A stretch of DNA of 64,000 bases from NCBI RefSeq assembly GCF_000368085.1, contig NZ_KB849239.1:1453714-1517713 (forward strand), given 5' to 3'. Position numbers and translations under genes: made by a program. The notes below the pieces were generated by a model, which worked only from the letters and a program-made list of their open reading frames with translations, was not told the DNA's origin and did not search any database. Shown here piece after piece: positions 35,974 through 45,331 of the stretch; position 1 is the stretch's first letter; each line of letters opens with the position of its first letter. The stretch comes from Acinetobacter nosocomialis NIPH 2119. GTDB lineage: Bacteria; Pseudomonadota; Gammaproteobacteria; Pseudomonadales; Moraxellaceae.

Positions 35974-36376
35974 GTACTTACCTATAGATCGCAGTTTTGT
36001 TCTGAATCTATAAAAACGCTTTATGAACTTCCGATCAATCAACCTACATGAGTTGTTATTAACTTCAGGTTAACGATTAAATGTAAATTGACTAAAATGA
36101 TCTGAAAGAATAAATCCAATAAACGTCGTGTATATCAATGCTTATTTAGAAAAAACGATGCTCAAATGTTTTGTATCAAATTATCAGATGATAGAATATT
36201 AACCCTGATTATTCAGCTACAATTACTTGATAAGAAATAGTTTATGCCAAAGAAATATTGTTATGCCTGCCACCAAAAACACCTCAACATTTTCAAGCTG
36301 AGCTGTTGATACTTGCTTACTATATAAAAACTCAGCACCCATACTCATCGATTAACACATATAATTAAAGGCTCTC
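35974..36376. promoter_or_regulatory. Divergent mdcA/MFS control region with a LysR-type box
   Basis: No gene is seen in this 403-base AT-rich gap. A dyad TTAACTTCAGGTTAA at 36059-36073 has TTAAC/GTTAA arms and a T-N11-A core, 86 bp before the mdcA start. It is a candidate MdcR operator. The divergent promoters of mdcA and the MFS gene should lie here. Confidence 0.45.
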
Positions 36377-37564
36377 ATGCTTCAAAACACCATGCACCGC
36401 CAAGTATTAATTTTGGCGAGTTCCCAATCATTTTTTCAAACTGTTTCTGTCATGGTCATGACCATTGGTGGCTTGGCTGGGGCCAATATCTCAAATACCC
36501 CTACACTTGCAACCCTACCCATCGCCTCTATGTTTTTGGGTACGGCTTTAATGATGTTCCCTGCTTCAATGTTGATGGCACGTATAGGGCGGCGTAACGG
36601 TTTTCTATTCGGTGCTTTTTTAGGTGTGCTCGGCGGCATTATTGCATCAATCGGTATTTTTTATAGTTCACTCATACTTCTTGCCTTAGGCACACTATGC
36701 GTTGGCGCATATCAATCCTTCGCTCAGTTTTATCGTTTTGCTGCTAGTGAAGTTGCAGATGATGCATTCCGTTCACGTGCTATTTCTTGGGTGATGGCAG
36801 GTGGAATTGTTGCAGCACTGATTGGCCCGACTTTGGCGCGCTTTGGTGGGCCCTTATTCCAACATGTGGAATATATCGGTTCATTTTTAATTATTAGTAT
36901 CATTTCACTTGTGGCAATGGGCATTTTATCTAGCCTACATATTGCCGATACAGTTGAGCAAAAGTCTGACTTTACTGCTGGTCGCCCGTGGCATCAGATT
37001 GTCTTTCAACCCACTTATTTGGTTGCTCTGTTTGGTGCAATCACAGGTTATGGCATTATGATTTTAGGTATGACTGCTACACCCATTGCTATGCGACATT
37101 CACAGCATGAACTAGGCACGATTACGACAGTCATTCAATTGCATGTACTTGGCATGTTCCTACCTTCATTCTTTACTGGACATTTAATTGCTCGCTTTGG
37201 TGTGCTTAAAATCATGTTTACAGGTCTTTTATTATTTGCCTGCTATATCGGATTTGCTCTCTCAGGTATTCAGTTCACATCTTTTGCTATTTCTTTAATT
37301 TTATTAGGCGTGGGATGGAACTTTTTATTTATTGGCAGTACTTCTTTACTCACAGGAACTTATTCGGCGATTGAAAAAGCCAAGGCCCAAGCCATTAACG
37401 ATATGACTGTTTTTGTTGTCGGCTTAATCTGCTCTTTTAGTGCTGGGGCTTTACTGGATTTATTTGGCTGGAAAGCAATGAATATGGCTTTAATACCGTG
37501 GCTGGTGATAGCCGCAATTTCTCTTTTCTGGCTAAGCCAAAAAAGAGAAAAGCAGTTTGTTTAA
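36377..37564 (+). CDS. MFS transporter
   Basis: A 395-residue major facilitator with 12 hydrophobic segments. The loop 2-3 motif is degenerate but present in MLMARIGRRNGFLFGA. It belongs to the small drug/metabolite-like MFS group without a recognised substrate. It is divergent from the malonate operon and convergent, by seven bases, with a GNAT gene. Link to malonate is not supported, since MadLM is already present. Confidence 0.85.
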   Translation: MLQNTMHRQVLILASSQSFFQTVSVMVMTIGGLAGANISNTPTLATLPIASMFLGTALMMFPASMLMARIGRRNGFLFGAFLGVLGGIIASIGIFYSSLILLALGTLCVGAYQSFAQFYRFAASEVADDAFRSRAISWVMAGGIVAALIGPTLARFGGPLFQHVEYIGSFLIISIISLVAMGILSSLHIADTVEQKSDFTAGRPWHQIVFQPTYLVALFGAITGYGIMILGMTATPIAMRHSQHELGTITTVIQLHVLGMFLPSFFTGHLIARFGVLKIMFTGLLLFACYIGFALSGIQFTSFAISLILLGVGWNFLFIGSTSLLTGTYSAIEKAKAQAINDMTVFVVGLICSFSAGALLDLFGWKAMNMALIPWLVIAAISLFWLSQKREKQFV

Positions 37565-37571
37565 ATCTTTT

Positions 37572-38168
37572 CTATCGCGGTTTATTCAACATCCATTCCA
37601 GATTTTGGCGAACCGCAGGCCACTCATGTTTTAAAATGCTATAAACGTGAGTGTCCCGTAAAATATCATCTTTCACAATTTGATGGCTTCTTAGCACACC
37701 ATCGAGCTTTGCACCTAAGCGTACAATCGCGGCTTGACTTTGAACATTTAAAGAAGATGTGCGTAATTCAACCGCAATACAGTTTAAAGTCTCAAATGCA
37801 TGGGCTAACAGTAGTTTTTTACATTCAGTATTGACAGGTGTACGCTGTGCAGATTTGCGGTACCACGTCGAACCAATTTCGACACGGCGATGCGCTTCTT
37901 CAATATGCATTAAAGTTGTCATGCCAAGCGATCGTCCCGTTTTTCGGTCTTCAATATAAAATGGCAACATAGAACCAGATTTTTGTAAACCAAGACGTCT
38001 TTCAATTTCAGCAGTCATCTGTTCAGGTCTTGGCACACGGGTATACCAAAGATTATAGAGTTCCCCATCGCAAACGGCCTCTTTGAGCGCTTCAGCTTGA
38101 GTGACATCTAGCGGCTTTAAAATAACGTGCTCACCTACCAACTCAACAGGTGTAGTAAAAGACATCAT
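37572..38168 (-). CDS. GNAT-family N-acetyltransferase (RimJ/RimL-like)
   Basis: A 198-residue acetyltransferase. The fold is recognisable from LKPLDVTQAEALKEAV at the N-terminus, the strand GRSLGMTTLMHIEEAHRRVEIG and the acetyl-CoA loop near TECKKLLLAHAFETLNC, in which the Q/RxxGxG motif is altered, as in RimJ-like paralogues. GAGGAG precedes the ATG. It is downstream of a PaiB-like gene on the same strand, 39 bp away, and the pair likely forms an operon. Substrate unknown. Confidence 0.85.
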   Translation of the reverse strand: MMSFTTPVELVGEHVILKPLDVTQAEALKEAVCDGELYNLWYTRVPRPEQMTAEIERRLGLQKSGSMLPFYIEDRKTGRSLGMTTLMHIEEAHRRVEIGSTWYRKSAQRTPVNTECKKLLLAHAFETLNCIAVELRTSSLNVQSQAAIVRLGAKLDGVLRSHQIVKDDILRDTHVYSILKHEWPAVRQNLEWMLNKPR

Positions 38169-38207
38169 TGTCTCCTCAATTGATATGAATGTTCTATATT
38201 TTCGAAA

Positions 38208-38843
38208 TTATTTATTTAACTCAGCCACACTGTACATGGCATCTGCTATGGTTTGATGACCAGATTTTGATAGGCCATCTGCCGCACCTAAAATGTCTCG
38301 ACGTTCTTTGCTTTGCCCCAATTTTAATTGGCCTTGCAGCTTAGTAATTTCAATTTCTATTCCCACAATCGCCTTTAACATCGGTTCAAGATAGTCCTTT
38401 GGTGCATCTGACATTTTCCAGGGTTCAGGTTGAGAAGCTTCATGGCTACGGGTTAAACGAGCCACCACACCGCGAACATAACGTTCATCATCATGAACTG
38501 TTACTTTGCCATGAGCATGCACAACCCTATAATTCCACGTCGGCACTTGTCTGTGCTGTTCATGTTTGGATGGGTACCAGTTTGGTGAAATATAAGCATC
38601 ACCGGCTTGGAACACGACCAACACCTCATCTCCATTTTTAATGTTATGCCAGACAGGATTCATTCGAGACACATGCGCATGTAGAGCGCCAAACTTCCCT
38701 TCATTTTTCTGAAGTTCAAAAGGAAGATGATTTGCATCTAATCCATTGCTTCCATGAGTAAAAAGCACACCAAACGGATATTCTGTAATAAGAGAATGCA
38801 ATACATCCAAACGGTTTTCTGCATAATCATCGGGGATATACAT
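38208..38843 (-). CDS. FMN-binding negative transcriptional regulator family protein (PaiB-like)
   Basis: A 211-residue protein of the split-barrel flavin-binding PaiB family. Typical segments are MYIPDDYAENR at the start, YPFGVLFTHG, LHAHVSRMNPVW and YISPNWYPSK. The name comes from Bacillus PaiB; many members are more likely flavin or haem-binding enzymes. It is divergent from a MocR regulator and cotranscribed with a GNAT gene. This trio recurs in proteobacteria (recalled), so MocR control is likely. Confidence 0.88.
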   Translation of the reverse strand: MYIPDDYAENRLDVLHSLITEYPFGVLFTHGSNGLDANHLPFELQKNEGKFGALHAHVSRMNPVWHNIKNGDEVLVVFQAGDAYISPNWYPSKHEQHRQVPTWNYRVVHAHGKVTVHDDERYVRGVVARLTRSHEASQPEPWKMSDAPKDYLEPMLKAIVGIEIEITKLQGQLKLGQSKERRDILGAADGLSKSGHQTIADAMYSVAELNK

Positions 38844-38958
38844 GGCTCAAAACCTCACTGTAAATCTCAGGGTTATTTATATTTTGTGTTGTAAATTTTC
38901 TGGTTTATGTGGTTTATTAAAAAGAACCACTTTGTATTTTTTTAAGTAGACCAGAATT

Positions 38959-40449
38959 ATGGCAAGAATGGCAAAAGTTGTTGAACTTCCGTCGATTGCA
39001 AAGATTGATAAAAGCCAAGGAAAGATAAGTGCTCAATTAACTCAAGCCTTACGCGAAGCTGTACAAAGTGGTGATTTACAGCCAGGTGATCCCTTGCCTT
39101 CTTCACGTGAACTGGCTCAAACACTTGGGGTCGCTCGTGGAACCGTTATTGAAGCGTATGATCAACTTCTCGCTGAAGGTGTTTTTTCTTCACAAGCCCG
39201 AACTGGCACTTATGTATCTCATGCTTTAACTAAAAAAACTGTATTGGAATCTTCCCAGAAAGAAACAATTTCTAGCTCAATCCCTTTAACCAAATCAGCT
39301 CTTTGTTATGCCGAGGTACTCAAAGAGTTTAAACCCCTTCCTCATGCCCCTTTTGCAGTGTCTGTTCCGATTGCTCGTACTCAACCGACTGATATTTGGC
39401 GTAAATTTGGTAATAAATTTAGATCTCGAGGGGCTGGTGCTCCGTCAGGTTATGGTGAACCTCAAGGGGTGTTATCATTAAGAATCGCTATAGCAGACTA
39501 TGTACGTCGATCCCGCTCTGTACACTGTGAACCTGAACAAATCGTGATTACACCAGGTATTCAACAGGCACTTTATATTTGCAGCCAGATTTTATTTGAA
39601 GCGAAAGATGAAGTCTGGATAGAAGATCCGGCTTATCGTGGTACCACAGCCATTTTTGAACATGCCGTAAAAAATATCCGTACGGTGCGTGTTCCTGTCG
39701 ATGAAGAAGGTATTCAAGTTGAAACCGGAATTAAACTTGCAAAACATGCGCGTGCTGCTTTTGTGACACCATCTCACCAATATCCACTTGGCATGCCAAT
39801 GAGTCTAGCAAGACGCACGGCTTTATTGGCTTGGGCAAAACAGCAAAATGCATGGATCATTGAAGATGACTATGACAGTGAACTTCGTTATAACGGTCAG
39901 CCCTTTCCATCTTTACAAGGTATGGCACCCAACCAAGTCATTTATCTTGGCACTTTCAGCAAAGTTCTATTTCCATCGCTTAGGCTTGGCTATGCCGTGT
40001 TGCCTAAAGAACTGGTGGCACCTTTTTGTGGGCTGAGAGTATTAATTGATAGACACCCACCTGCTGCTGACCAACACGTTTTAGCTGCTTTTATTCAAGA
40101 AGGCTATTTAGAACGACATATTCGACGTACTCGACATGTTTATGCGGAAGTTCGGCAATACATTATTGGTTTGATTGAAAAACATATACCTCAAGAACTG
40201 GCTTGGTTACAGCCGGGCGATCAAGGCATGCATATGGTGTTATGGCTTGCTCATCATATTAATGATATTGACGTTGCAAAATCGGCAGTCGATGCAGGTA
40301 TTGCCGTTAAAGCAATTTCACCAACATTTTCAAAAGAGCAACAACGTCCGGGTTTAATTGTGGGCTTAGGTGATTTTGAACCCGAACAGATGCAACAAGC
40401 CATTAAAAAACTATCAAAAATTATTCAACAACATGACAAACCGTCTTAA
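38959..40449 (+). CDS. MocR-type PLP-dependent regulator (PdxR-like)
   Basis: A 496-residue protein. The N-terminal GntR winged helix spans about residues 20-90 (QPGDPLPSSRELAQTLGV, ARGTVIEAYDQLLAEG). The aminotransferase-fold domain has Lys335 in GTFSKVLFPSLRLG for PLP, with IIEDDYDSELRY before it. It is divergent from the PaiB-like gene and the GNAT gene, its likely targets. The stop is seven bases from the convergent lrgB stop. Confidence 0.9.
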   Translation: MARMAKVVELPSIAKIDKSQGKISAQLTQALREAVQSGDLQPGDPLPSSRELAQTLGVARGTVIEAYDQLLAEGVFSSQARTGTYVSHALTKKTVLESSQKETISSSIPLTKSALCYAEVLKEFKPLPHAPFAVSVPIARTQPTDIWRKFGNKFRSRGAGAPSGYGEPQGVLSLRIAIADYVRRSRSVHCEPEQIVITPGIQQALYICSQILFEAKDEVWIEDPAYRGTTAIFEHAVKNIRTVRVPVDEEGIQVETGIKLAKHARAAFVTPSHQYPLGMPMSLARRTALLAWAKQQNAWIIEDDYDSELRYNGQPFPSLQGMAPNQVIYLGTFSKVLFPSLRLGYAVLPKELVAPFCGLRVLIDRHPPAADQHVLAAFIQEGYLERHIRRTRHVYAEVRQYIIGLIEKHIPQELAWLQPGDQGMHMVLWLAHHINDIDVAKSAVDAGIAVKAISPTFSKEQQRPGLIVGLGDFEPEQMQQAIKKLSKIIQQHDKPS

Positions 40450-40456
40450 TCCAAGC

Positions 40457-41146
40457 TTACAACATCAACCATAGATGAATCGCAAATGGCCCAATCAACA
40501 CCATTAAAATACCGGCGATGACCATAGTTAAACTGGCAATTACACCTTCTTCACTATTTCTTTGCTGTGCTCTGACTGTACCAAAACCATGAGCTGCATT
40601 ACCAAAGGCAGCTCCATTTGCTACATTAGAACGGATTTTAGTAATCGCTAAAATCGCATCGCCGCAAATCATACCAACCAAACCGGTAATAACGGTAAAT
40701 AGTGAAACCAATGCTGCCGAACCATGAATATCTTCCGCTAGAATCATGGCAAATGGTGTTGAAATAGAACGTGCCATCAAACTGTTGGTCACTTCAGGGC
40801 TAAAATGGAACCACTGTGCCATCTCATAGGCAGACATCACACCTACACTCATACCCACAATAATCGCAATCGAAAGAACCCCAAGGTTTTTACGAATTGT
40901 TTCCCGATAGCGATAAATCGGTACAGCGAAAGCAACCGTTGCCGGCCCTAACAAATTAACAATCCACTGCGTATCTTCTGCATAAGTTTGATATGAAATT
41001 CCCAAAATCGTCATCAAAATAATGGTGAGTACAGGCACACTAATTGCGGGTGATAACCAAAGTTTTGGATTTTTCTGATAGATTCGCTTTGCCACAACAT
41101 AGGCTGCCAAAGTCCAGATCAGACAAAGAATTGACCAAATATTCAT
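40457..41146 (-). CDS. lrgB: LrgB/CidB-family membrane protein
   Basis: A 229-residue membrane protein with about six segments. The family signature is GPATVAFAVPIY and SISTPFAMILAEDIHG, and GAAFGNAAHGFGTVRAQQ is highly conserved. LrgB works with the holin-like LrgA in control of lysis or in export of small molecules such as pyruvate or glycolate. It starts 13 bp after lrgA. Confidence 0.9.
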   Translation of the reverse strand: MNIWSILCLIWTLAAYVVAKRIYQKNPKLWLSPAISVPVLTIILMTILGISYQTYAEDTQWIVNLLGPATVAFAVPIYRYRETIRKNLGVLSIAIIVGMSVGVMSAYEMAQWFHFSPEVTNSLMARSISTPFAMILAEDIHGSAALVSLFTVITGLVGMICGDAILAITKIRSNVANGAAFGNAAHGFGTVRAQQRNSEEGVIASLTMVIAGILMVLIGPFAIHLWLML

Positions 41147-41159
41147 GTCGTTTTGCTCT

Positions 41160-41591
41160 TTAGATATGCTTATGTTGAAGACGTTTTCGAGCTTGTAAAT
41201 AAGCCTTCAAACGATTGTAATAGTGAATAGTCAGCGAAGTACTTAGCATGACTAAAATAGTACCAATGGCAATACTCAAGACAATTTGCCATCCTTCGGT
41301 CATAAACAGCGTTTTATACTGGACAACGGCGACTACCACAGGAACAAAGAACAGTAATAGCTCACCTAAAACAACGGTTGCTCCCATTGCCACCTGATCC
41401 ATTTTGATAATTTTAAAGAACAGGCATAAAAGCAATAAAAACATACCTAAAATACCTGCAGAGACAGGCACACCGAGTTTTTGGTGTAAGAGATATCCGA
41501 CCCACCAAAATCCAGCCAAAATCAAAATTTGTTTAACTAAAACTAAAAGTGATGGTTGTGAGGGTGTTCCAGAAGCAGATTCAGTACTCAT
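41160..41591 (-). CDS. lrgA: LrgA/CidA-family holin-like protein
   Basis: A 143-residue protein with about four membrane segments and polar ends. The family pattern GVPVSAGILGMFLLLLCLFF is clear, followed by LLFFVPVVVAVVQY. It is the first gene of the lrgAB pair. A divergent LysR gene with a strong operator-like dyad lies 110 bp away, as for CidR control of cidAB. Confidence 0.9.
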   Translation of the reverse strand: MSTESASGTPSQPSLLVLVKQILILAGFWWVGYLLHQKLGVPVSAGILGMFLLLLCLFFKIIKMDQVAMGATVVLGELLLFFVPVVVAVVQYKTLFMTEGWQIVLSIAIGTILVMLSTSLTIHYYNRLKAYLQARKRLQHKHI

Positions 41592-41668
41592 TTTTCGAAA
41601 TTAAATGGTTAACTACATCATTATGCTATCTTGGTTAAAGCTGCTAAATATAAATTATTCATGTTAAT

Positions 41669-41689
41669 ATTATTCTAAAATGGAATAAT
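41669..41689. promoter_or_regulatory. Candidate LysR operator between lrgA and its regulator
   Basis: A perfect seven-base inverted repeat, ATTATTC-N7-GAATAAT, contains the T-N11-A core. It ends 12 bases before the LysR start and about 80 before lrgA, as expected for a CidR-like site. Binding is inferred. Confidence 0.55.
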
Positions 41690-41701
41690 CTATTCTTTAT
41701 T

Positions 41702-42607
41702 ATGCTTTCTCTAAAATCATTACAGTGCTTCGTTACTCTGGTCAAAACTAAAAGTTTTACCCGTACTGCTGAAGAGTTATATTTGACTCAGCCCACCATT
41801 AGTAAAATATTACAACAACTCGAAGAACAGCTTCAGGTACAACTTTTGGTCAAACCCGATCATGGACGAAAAAGACAAATTGAATTAACGGAAATTGGAG
41901 AGCGTATTTATCAACATGCGATCGAGCTTCTTAAGGCAGAACAAAACATCTTTCTTGAAATAGAAAACTATCAACAATTAAAAACAGGTACTTTAAAACT
42001 TGGCGTTCCACCTTTAGGTTCCCAGCTCCTAACAACAGCCCTGTTTGACTTTCATCGCCAATGGCCAGCTATTGAATTAGCTTTTATGGAAGTAGGTTCA
42101 CGCGGTATTGAACAAGCTTTACTCAATAACGAGTTAGACGTTGGCGTTTTATTGCAGCCTTTTGATGAGCAAATCTTTAATAGCATTGAGCTATGTAACT
42201 ACCCTTTAATGGTCCTTTTACGTCGTGATGCCACTTGGGCAACCCGCAAAAAAATAAATTTAGAAGAACTACAACATCAATCGTTTTTAATGTTTCCTGA
42301 AAATTTCTCTTTAAACAGTATTATTCTTGATGCCTGTAAACAGCATGGTTTCTACCCAACCATTGCTTGCCGTACCAGCCAATGGCATCTTTTGGCAGAT
42401 ATGGTGTTACAACGTATGGGGATTGCGCTTCTCCCCCAATATTATACCGACATGCTTGACCCTAGTTTATTTGCAGCAGTGCCACTCGAAAAACCAAATA
42501 TTCAGTGGCACTTAGTCATGGCTTGGAAAAAAAATCTTCCTGTCTCACCAGCGGTACAAGCGTGGCTTAATATTGTTCATGAGCATTTCCAGCACGTTAA
42601 GCCTTAA
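41702..42607 (+). CDS. LysR-family regulator, probably of lrgAB
   Basis: A 301-residue LysR protein. The helix-turn-helix is SFTRTAEELYLTQPTISKILQQ. The effector domain begins at GTLKLGVPPLGSQ, the form seen in CidR/CynR-like regulators. It is divergent from lrgAB with a good dyad between them. Weak-acid or pyruvate-related induction would follow from the CidR analogy, but is not shown. Confidence 0.9.
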   Translation: MLSLKSLQCFVTLVKTKSFTRTAEELYLTQPTISKILQQLEEQLQVQLLVKPDHGRKRQIELTEIGERIYQHAIELLKAEQNIFLEIENYQQLKTGTLKLGVPPLGSQLLTTALFDFHRQWPAIELAFMEVGSRGIEQALLNNELDVGVLLQPFDEQIFNSIELCNYPLMVLLRRDATWATRKKINLEELQHQSFLMFPENFSLNSIILDACKQHGFYPTIACRTSQWHLLADMVLQRMGIALLPQYYTDMLDPSLFAAVPLEKPNIQWHLVMAWKKNLPVSPAVQAWLNIVHEHFQHVKP

Positions 42608-42709
42608 CGTTGAATATTAAAATGGCTTAATTCAAAAACCAATAAAGCTTTTCCACAAAAAAGCTACCCAATCTTGGCTTAGCTCACTTAGACTAGATCC
42701 GATTGTTTT

Positions 42710-43354
42710 ATGACATGGACAATAACAATGAATAATGAGCATTTTAAGCTATATACAGATTCACAATTTCTAAGCCCCTATGCGTTTACTGTTTTTGTAG
42801 GGCTACATGAAAAACAAATTCCATTTGAAATAGCGACCATCAACTTAGGCCAGCAAGGACAGTTAGAAAAATCTTATGTAGAAAAGTCATTAACTGCCAA
42901 AGTGCCTGTACTTGAGCATAATGATTTTGCCCTATCAGAATCCTCCGCCATTTTGGAATATCTCGAAGAGCTCTATCCAGACACAGCTATTTATCCAAAA
43001 GATATTCAAGCACGTGCCAGAGCACGTCAAATTCAAGCATGGCTCAGATCGGACTTAGTGGTACTAAGAACAGAACGTCCAACCGATGTCATTTTTATTC
43101 AGCCCAAGTCCACTCCACTTTCAGGAGAAGGCAAAAAAGCAGCCGAGAAACTTTTCTTTGTTGCAGAAAAACTTCTTGCGTCTGATGCCAAATTTCTTTT
43201 TGGTTCATGGAGCATTGTAGATGCTGAACTTGCCCTGATGTTGCAACGCCTTATTCAAAATGGTGATGCTGTACCAGAGCACCTAAAAACCTATGCATTA
43301 CAGCAATGGCAACGTCCGAGCGTACAAAAATGGCTTGCCTTGCGACATAACTAA
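42710..43354 (+). CDS. Glutathione S-transferase family protein (YfcF-like)
   Basis: A 214-residue soluble GST. The thioredoxin-like domain starts FKLYTDSQFLSPYAFTVF, with the glutathione-binding LSESSAILEYLEELYP, followed by an all-helical C-terminal domain (ARARARQIQAWLRSDL). The start may be the ATG at 42728. The sequence resembles YfcF. A second, different GST follows 33 bp later, so the two are probably cotranscribed for detoxification or thiol repair. Confidence 0.87.
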   Translation: MTWTITMNNEHFKLYTDSQFLSPYAFTVFVGLHEKQIPFEIATINLGQQGQLEKSYVEKSLTAKVPVLEHNDFALSESSAILEYLEELYPDTAIYPKDIQARARARQIQAWLRSDLVVLRTERPTDVIFIQPKSTPLSGEGKKAAEKLFFVAEKLLASDAKFLFGSWSIVDAELALMLQRLIQNGDAVPEHLKTYALQQWQRPSVQKWLALRHN

Positions 43355-43387
43355 ACCCTTATATTTACACCAAACATGAGATAAAAA

Positions 43388-44248
43388 ATGAGTGATTCAA
43401 ACTATATTCCTCCACAAGTTTGGCAATGGACTGGAGAAAAAACCGATTTAAACCAACCTACCTCAGGTGCTCGTTACGAACATACACTTCCAGTAGGAAA
43501 ACATCCGCTCCAGCTCTACTCTTTAGCAACGCCTAATGGTCAAAAAGTCACTATTTTGTTAGAAGAGCTTTTAGCTCTAGGACACCAAGATGCGGAATAT
43601 GATGCTTGGCTGATTAAAATCGGAGAAGGACAGCAATTTGGCAGTGGCTTTGTAGATATTAATCCAAACTCTAAAATTCCGGCATTGGTTGACCATAGCC
43701 AAAACCCGCCATTAAGAGTGTTTGAGTCTGGCTCAATTTTGCTTTACTTGGCTGAAAAATTTAAAGCTTTCATTCCGACTGATATTGCTGCACGTACTGA
43801 ATGCCTCAATTGGCTATTCTGGCAAATGGGCAGTGCACCTTACTTAGGTGGTGGTTTTGGGCATTTTTATGCTTATGCCCCTGTTAAAATTGAATATGCC
43901 ATTAACCGCTTTGCCTTGGAAACAAAACGCTTACTTGATGTATTAGATCAGCATCTGGCAAAAAACGAATATTTGGCTGGTTCTGAATATTCGATTGCTG
44001 ATATTGCGGCATTTCCTTGGTATGGTGGTCTTATTAAAAACTGGGTATATAACGGCGCGGAGTTTTTAGGTGTCGATCAATATAAAAATGTTCAACGTTG
44101 GGCAGATGCGATTTTAGCGCGTCCTGCGGTTCAACGCGGGCGTATGGTCAACCGTACTTTTGGTGATTTAGCTACGCAGTTGCATGAACGCCATGATGCG
44201 AGTGATTTTGAGACCAAGACTCAAGATAAATTGCAGAACCAGTCTTAA
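43388..44248 (+). CDS. yghU: Glutathione-dependent disulfide-bond oxidoreductase (YghU family)
   Basis: A 286-residue GST-fold enzyme of the YghU/nu class, which reduces disulfides with two bound glutathiones. Characteristic sequences are VWQWTGEKT near the N-terminus, LPVGKHPLQLYSLATPNGQKVTI (split here), VDINPNSKIPALVDH, and FESGSILLYLAEK. The C-terminal half has YAINRFALETKRLLDVLD and YSIADIAAFPWY. Length matches YghU. Confidence 0.92.
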   Translation: MSDSNYIPPQVWQWTGEKTDLNQPTSGARYEHTLPVGKHPLQLYSLATPNGQKVTILLEELLALGHQDAEYDAWLIKIGEGQQFGSGFVDINPNSKIPALVDHSQNPPLRVFESGSILLYLAEKFKAFIPTDIAARTECLNWLFWQMGSAPYLGGGFGHFYAYAPVKIEYAINRFALETKRLLDVLDQHLAKNEYLAGSEYSIADIAAFPWYGGLIKNWVYNGAEFLGVDQYKNVQRWADAILARPAVQRGRMVNRTFGDLATQLHERHDASDFETKTQDKLQNQS

Positions 44249-44270
44249 AAATATCATTCAGTTTTTGACT

Positions 44271-44300
44271 TACCCGCAAGATATTTCATTTTTGCGGGTA
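44271..44300. terminator. Hairpin between convergent yghU and LysR genes
   Basis: TACCCGCAA pairs with TTGCGGGTA around a 12-base loop. One arm lies inside the last codons of the LysR gene. T-rich sequence is present in the loop and nearby; terminator activity is probable. Confidence 0.6.
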
Positions 44301-45206
44301 TTCAAAGTTGGCAAAATAGCCCGTATATAACTCACTCAGCCAAGCAACAAAAACTCGTACGCGTGGCGAGAGCTGCCGATGCTGCGGATATAAAGCAGAA
44401 ACTGACATTTTCGGGATTTCCCACTCAGATAAAACCTCAACCAGTTGCCTATTTTTTAATTCATTTGCCACATGGTAGCGCGGTACTTGAATTAAGCCAG
44501 CCCCTTGTAAGGCAGATAATACATAGTTTTCAGCGTCATTTACCGCAATCCAACTTTTCAAAAAATAATCTTGTTTTTTGCCATTCACCATCAATTCAAA
44601 TGGATAATTCCGTCCGCCTGATGTCGAGAAGAAATTGACACAATAATGTGATAACAACTCTTCTGGTTGCTCTGGCATTCCATGTTTATTTAAATAGTCA
44701 GGACTTGCACAAATGACTTGTGGCATATCCACCAAATGTCTAGCAATTAAAGTGGAATCATCCAAACGGCCCGCTCTCACCACACAGTCTATCCCTTCCC
44801 TAATCAGATCAACCAAGCGATCACCCGTACTAATTATCAGTTCAATGTCGGGGTACAACTCGTGAAATTGGTCGATATTGGGTAAAACAATTTTGGTCGC
44901 ATGGGCGCCCGATAAATCGACACGTAATAAACCACGGGGCTGAGCAATTACATTGCGTAAAGATGATTCGGCATCATCGAGTTCCGATAATATTTGTGTA
45001 CAGCGTACATAAAATGCCTGTCCATCTAGTGATGGTCTTACATGCCGAGTCGTCCGCTCTAATAAACGACACTGTAAGTTATTTTCTAACTCTTTAATGG
45101 CATTACTTGCTGTAGCGCGGGGGATATTCAGTTGATCGGCCGCTTGACTAAAGCTCCCCAGCTCTACGATGCGGGTAAAAAGTTGCAAGGTATCAAATTT
45201 ATCCAT
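44286..45206 (-). CDS. LysR-family transcriptional regulator
   Basis: A 306-residue LysR regulator of the CrgA/PgrR-like branch. The helix-turn-helix is SFSQAADQLNIPRATASNAIKE and the effector domain starts at GLLRVDLSGAHA. It is divergent from the SDR gene with a 125-base gap, so it likely controls it. The gap holds TATGGAATT and TCCAATTC elements that could form a site, but none is a clean dyad. Confidence 0.9.
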   Translation of the reverse strand: MDKFDTLQLFTRIVELGSFSQAADQLNIPRATASNAIKELENNLQCRLLERTTRHVRPSLDGQAFYVRCTQILSELDDAESSLRNVIAQPRGLLRVDLSGAHATKIVLPNIDQFHELYPDIELIISTGDRLVDLIREGIDCVVRAGRLDDSTLIARHLVDMPQVICASPDYLNKHGMPEQPEELLSHYCVNFFSTSGGRNYPFELMVNGKKQDYFLKSWIAVNDAENYVLSALQGAGLIQVPRYHVANELKNRQLVEVLSEWEIPKMSVSALYPQHRQLSPRVRVFVAWLSELYTGYFANFEYPQK

Positions 45207-45331
45207 GGTGCTCGCTTTTAACCCTATCCATTATTAATGTATATGGAATTATCTTATCCAATTCTAACGATTTATCCCATATTTCTATATTATTAAAATA
45301 AGCCATACTTACTCAAACAGGCAATCTAAAA

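Noticed and set aside
36244..36309. 21-residue frame with a CYACH motif upstream of the MFS gene
   Set aside because: Very short, without a ribosome-binding site or family; probably chance.
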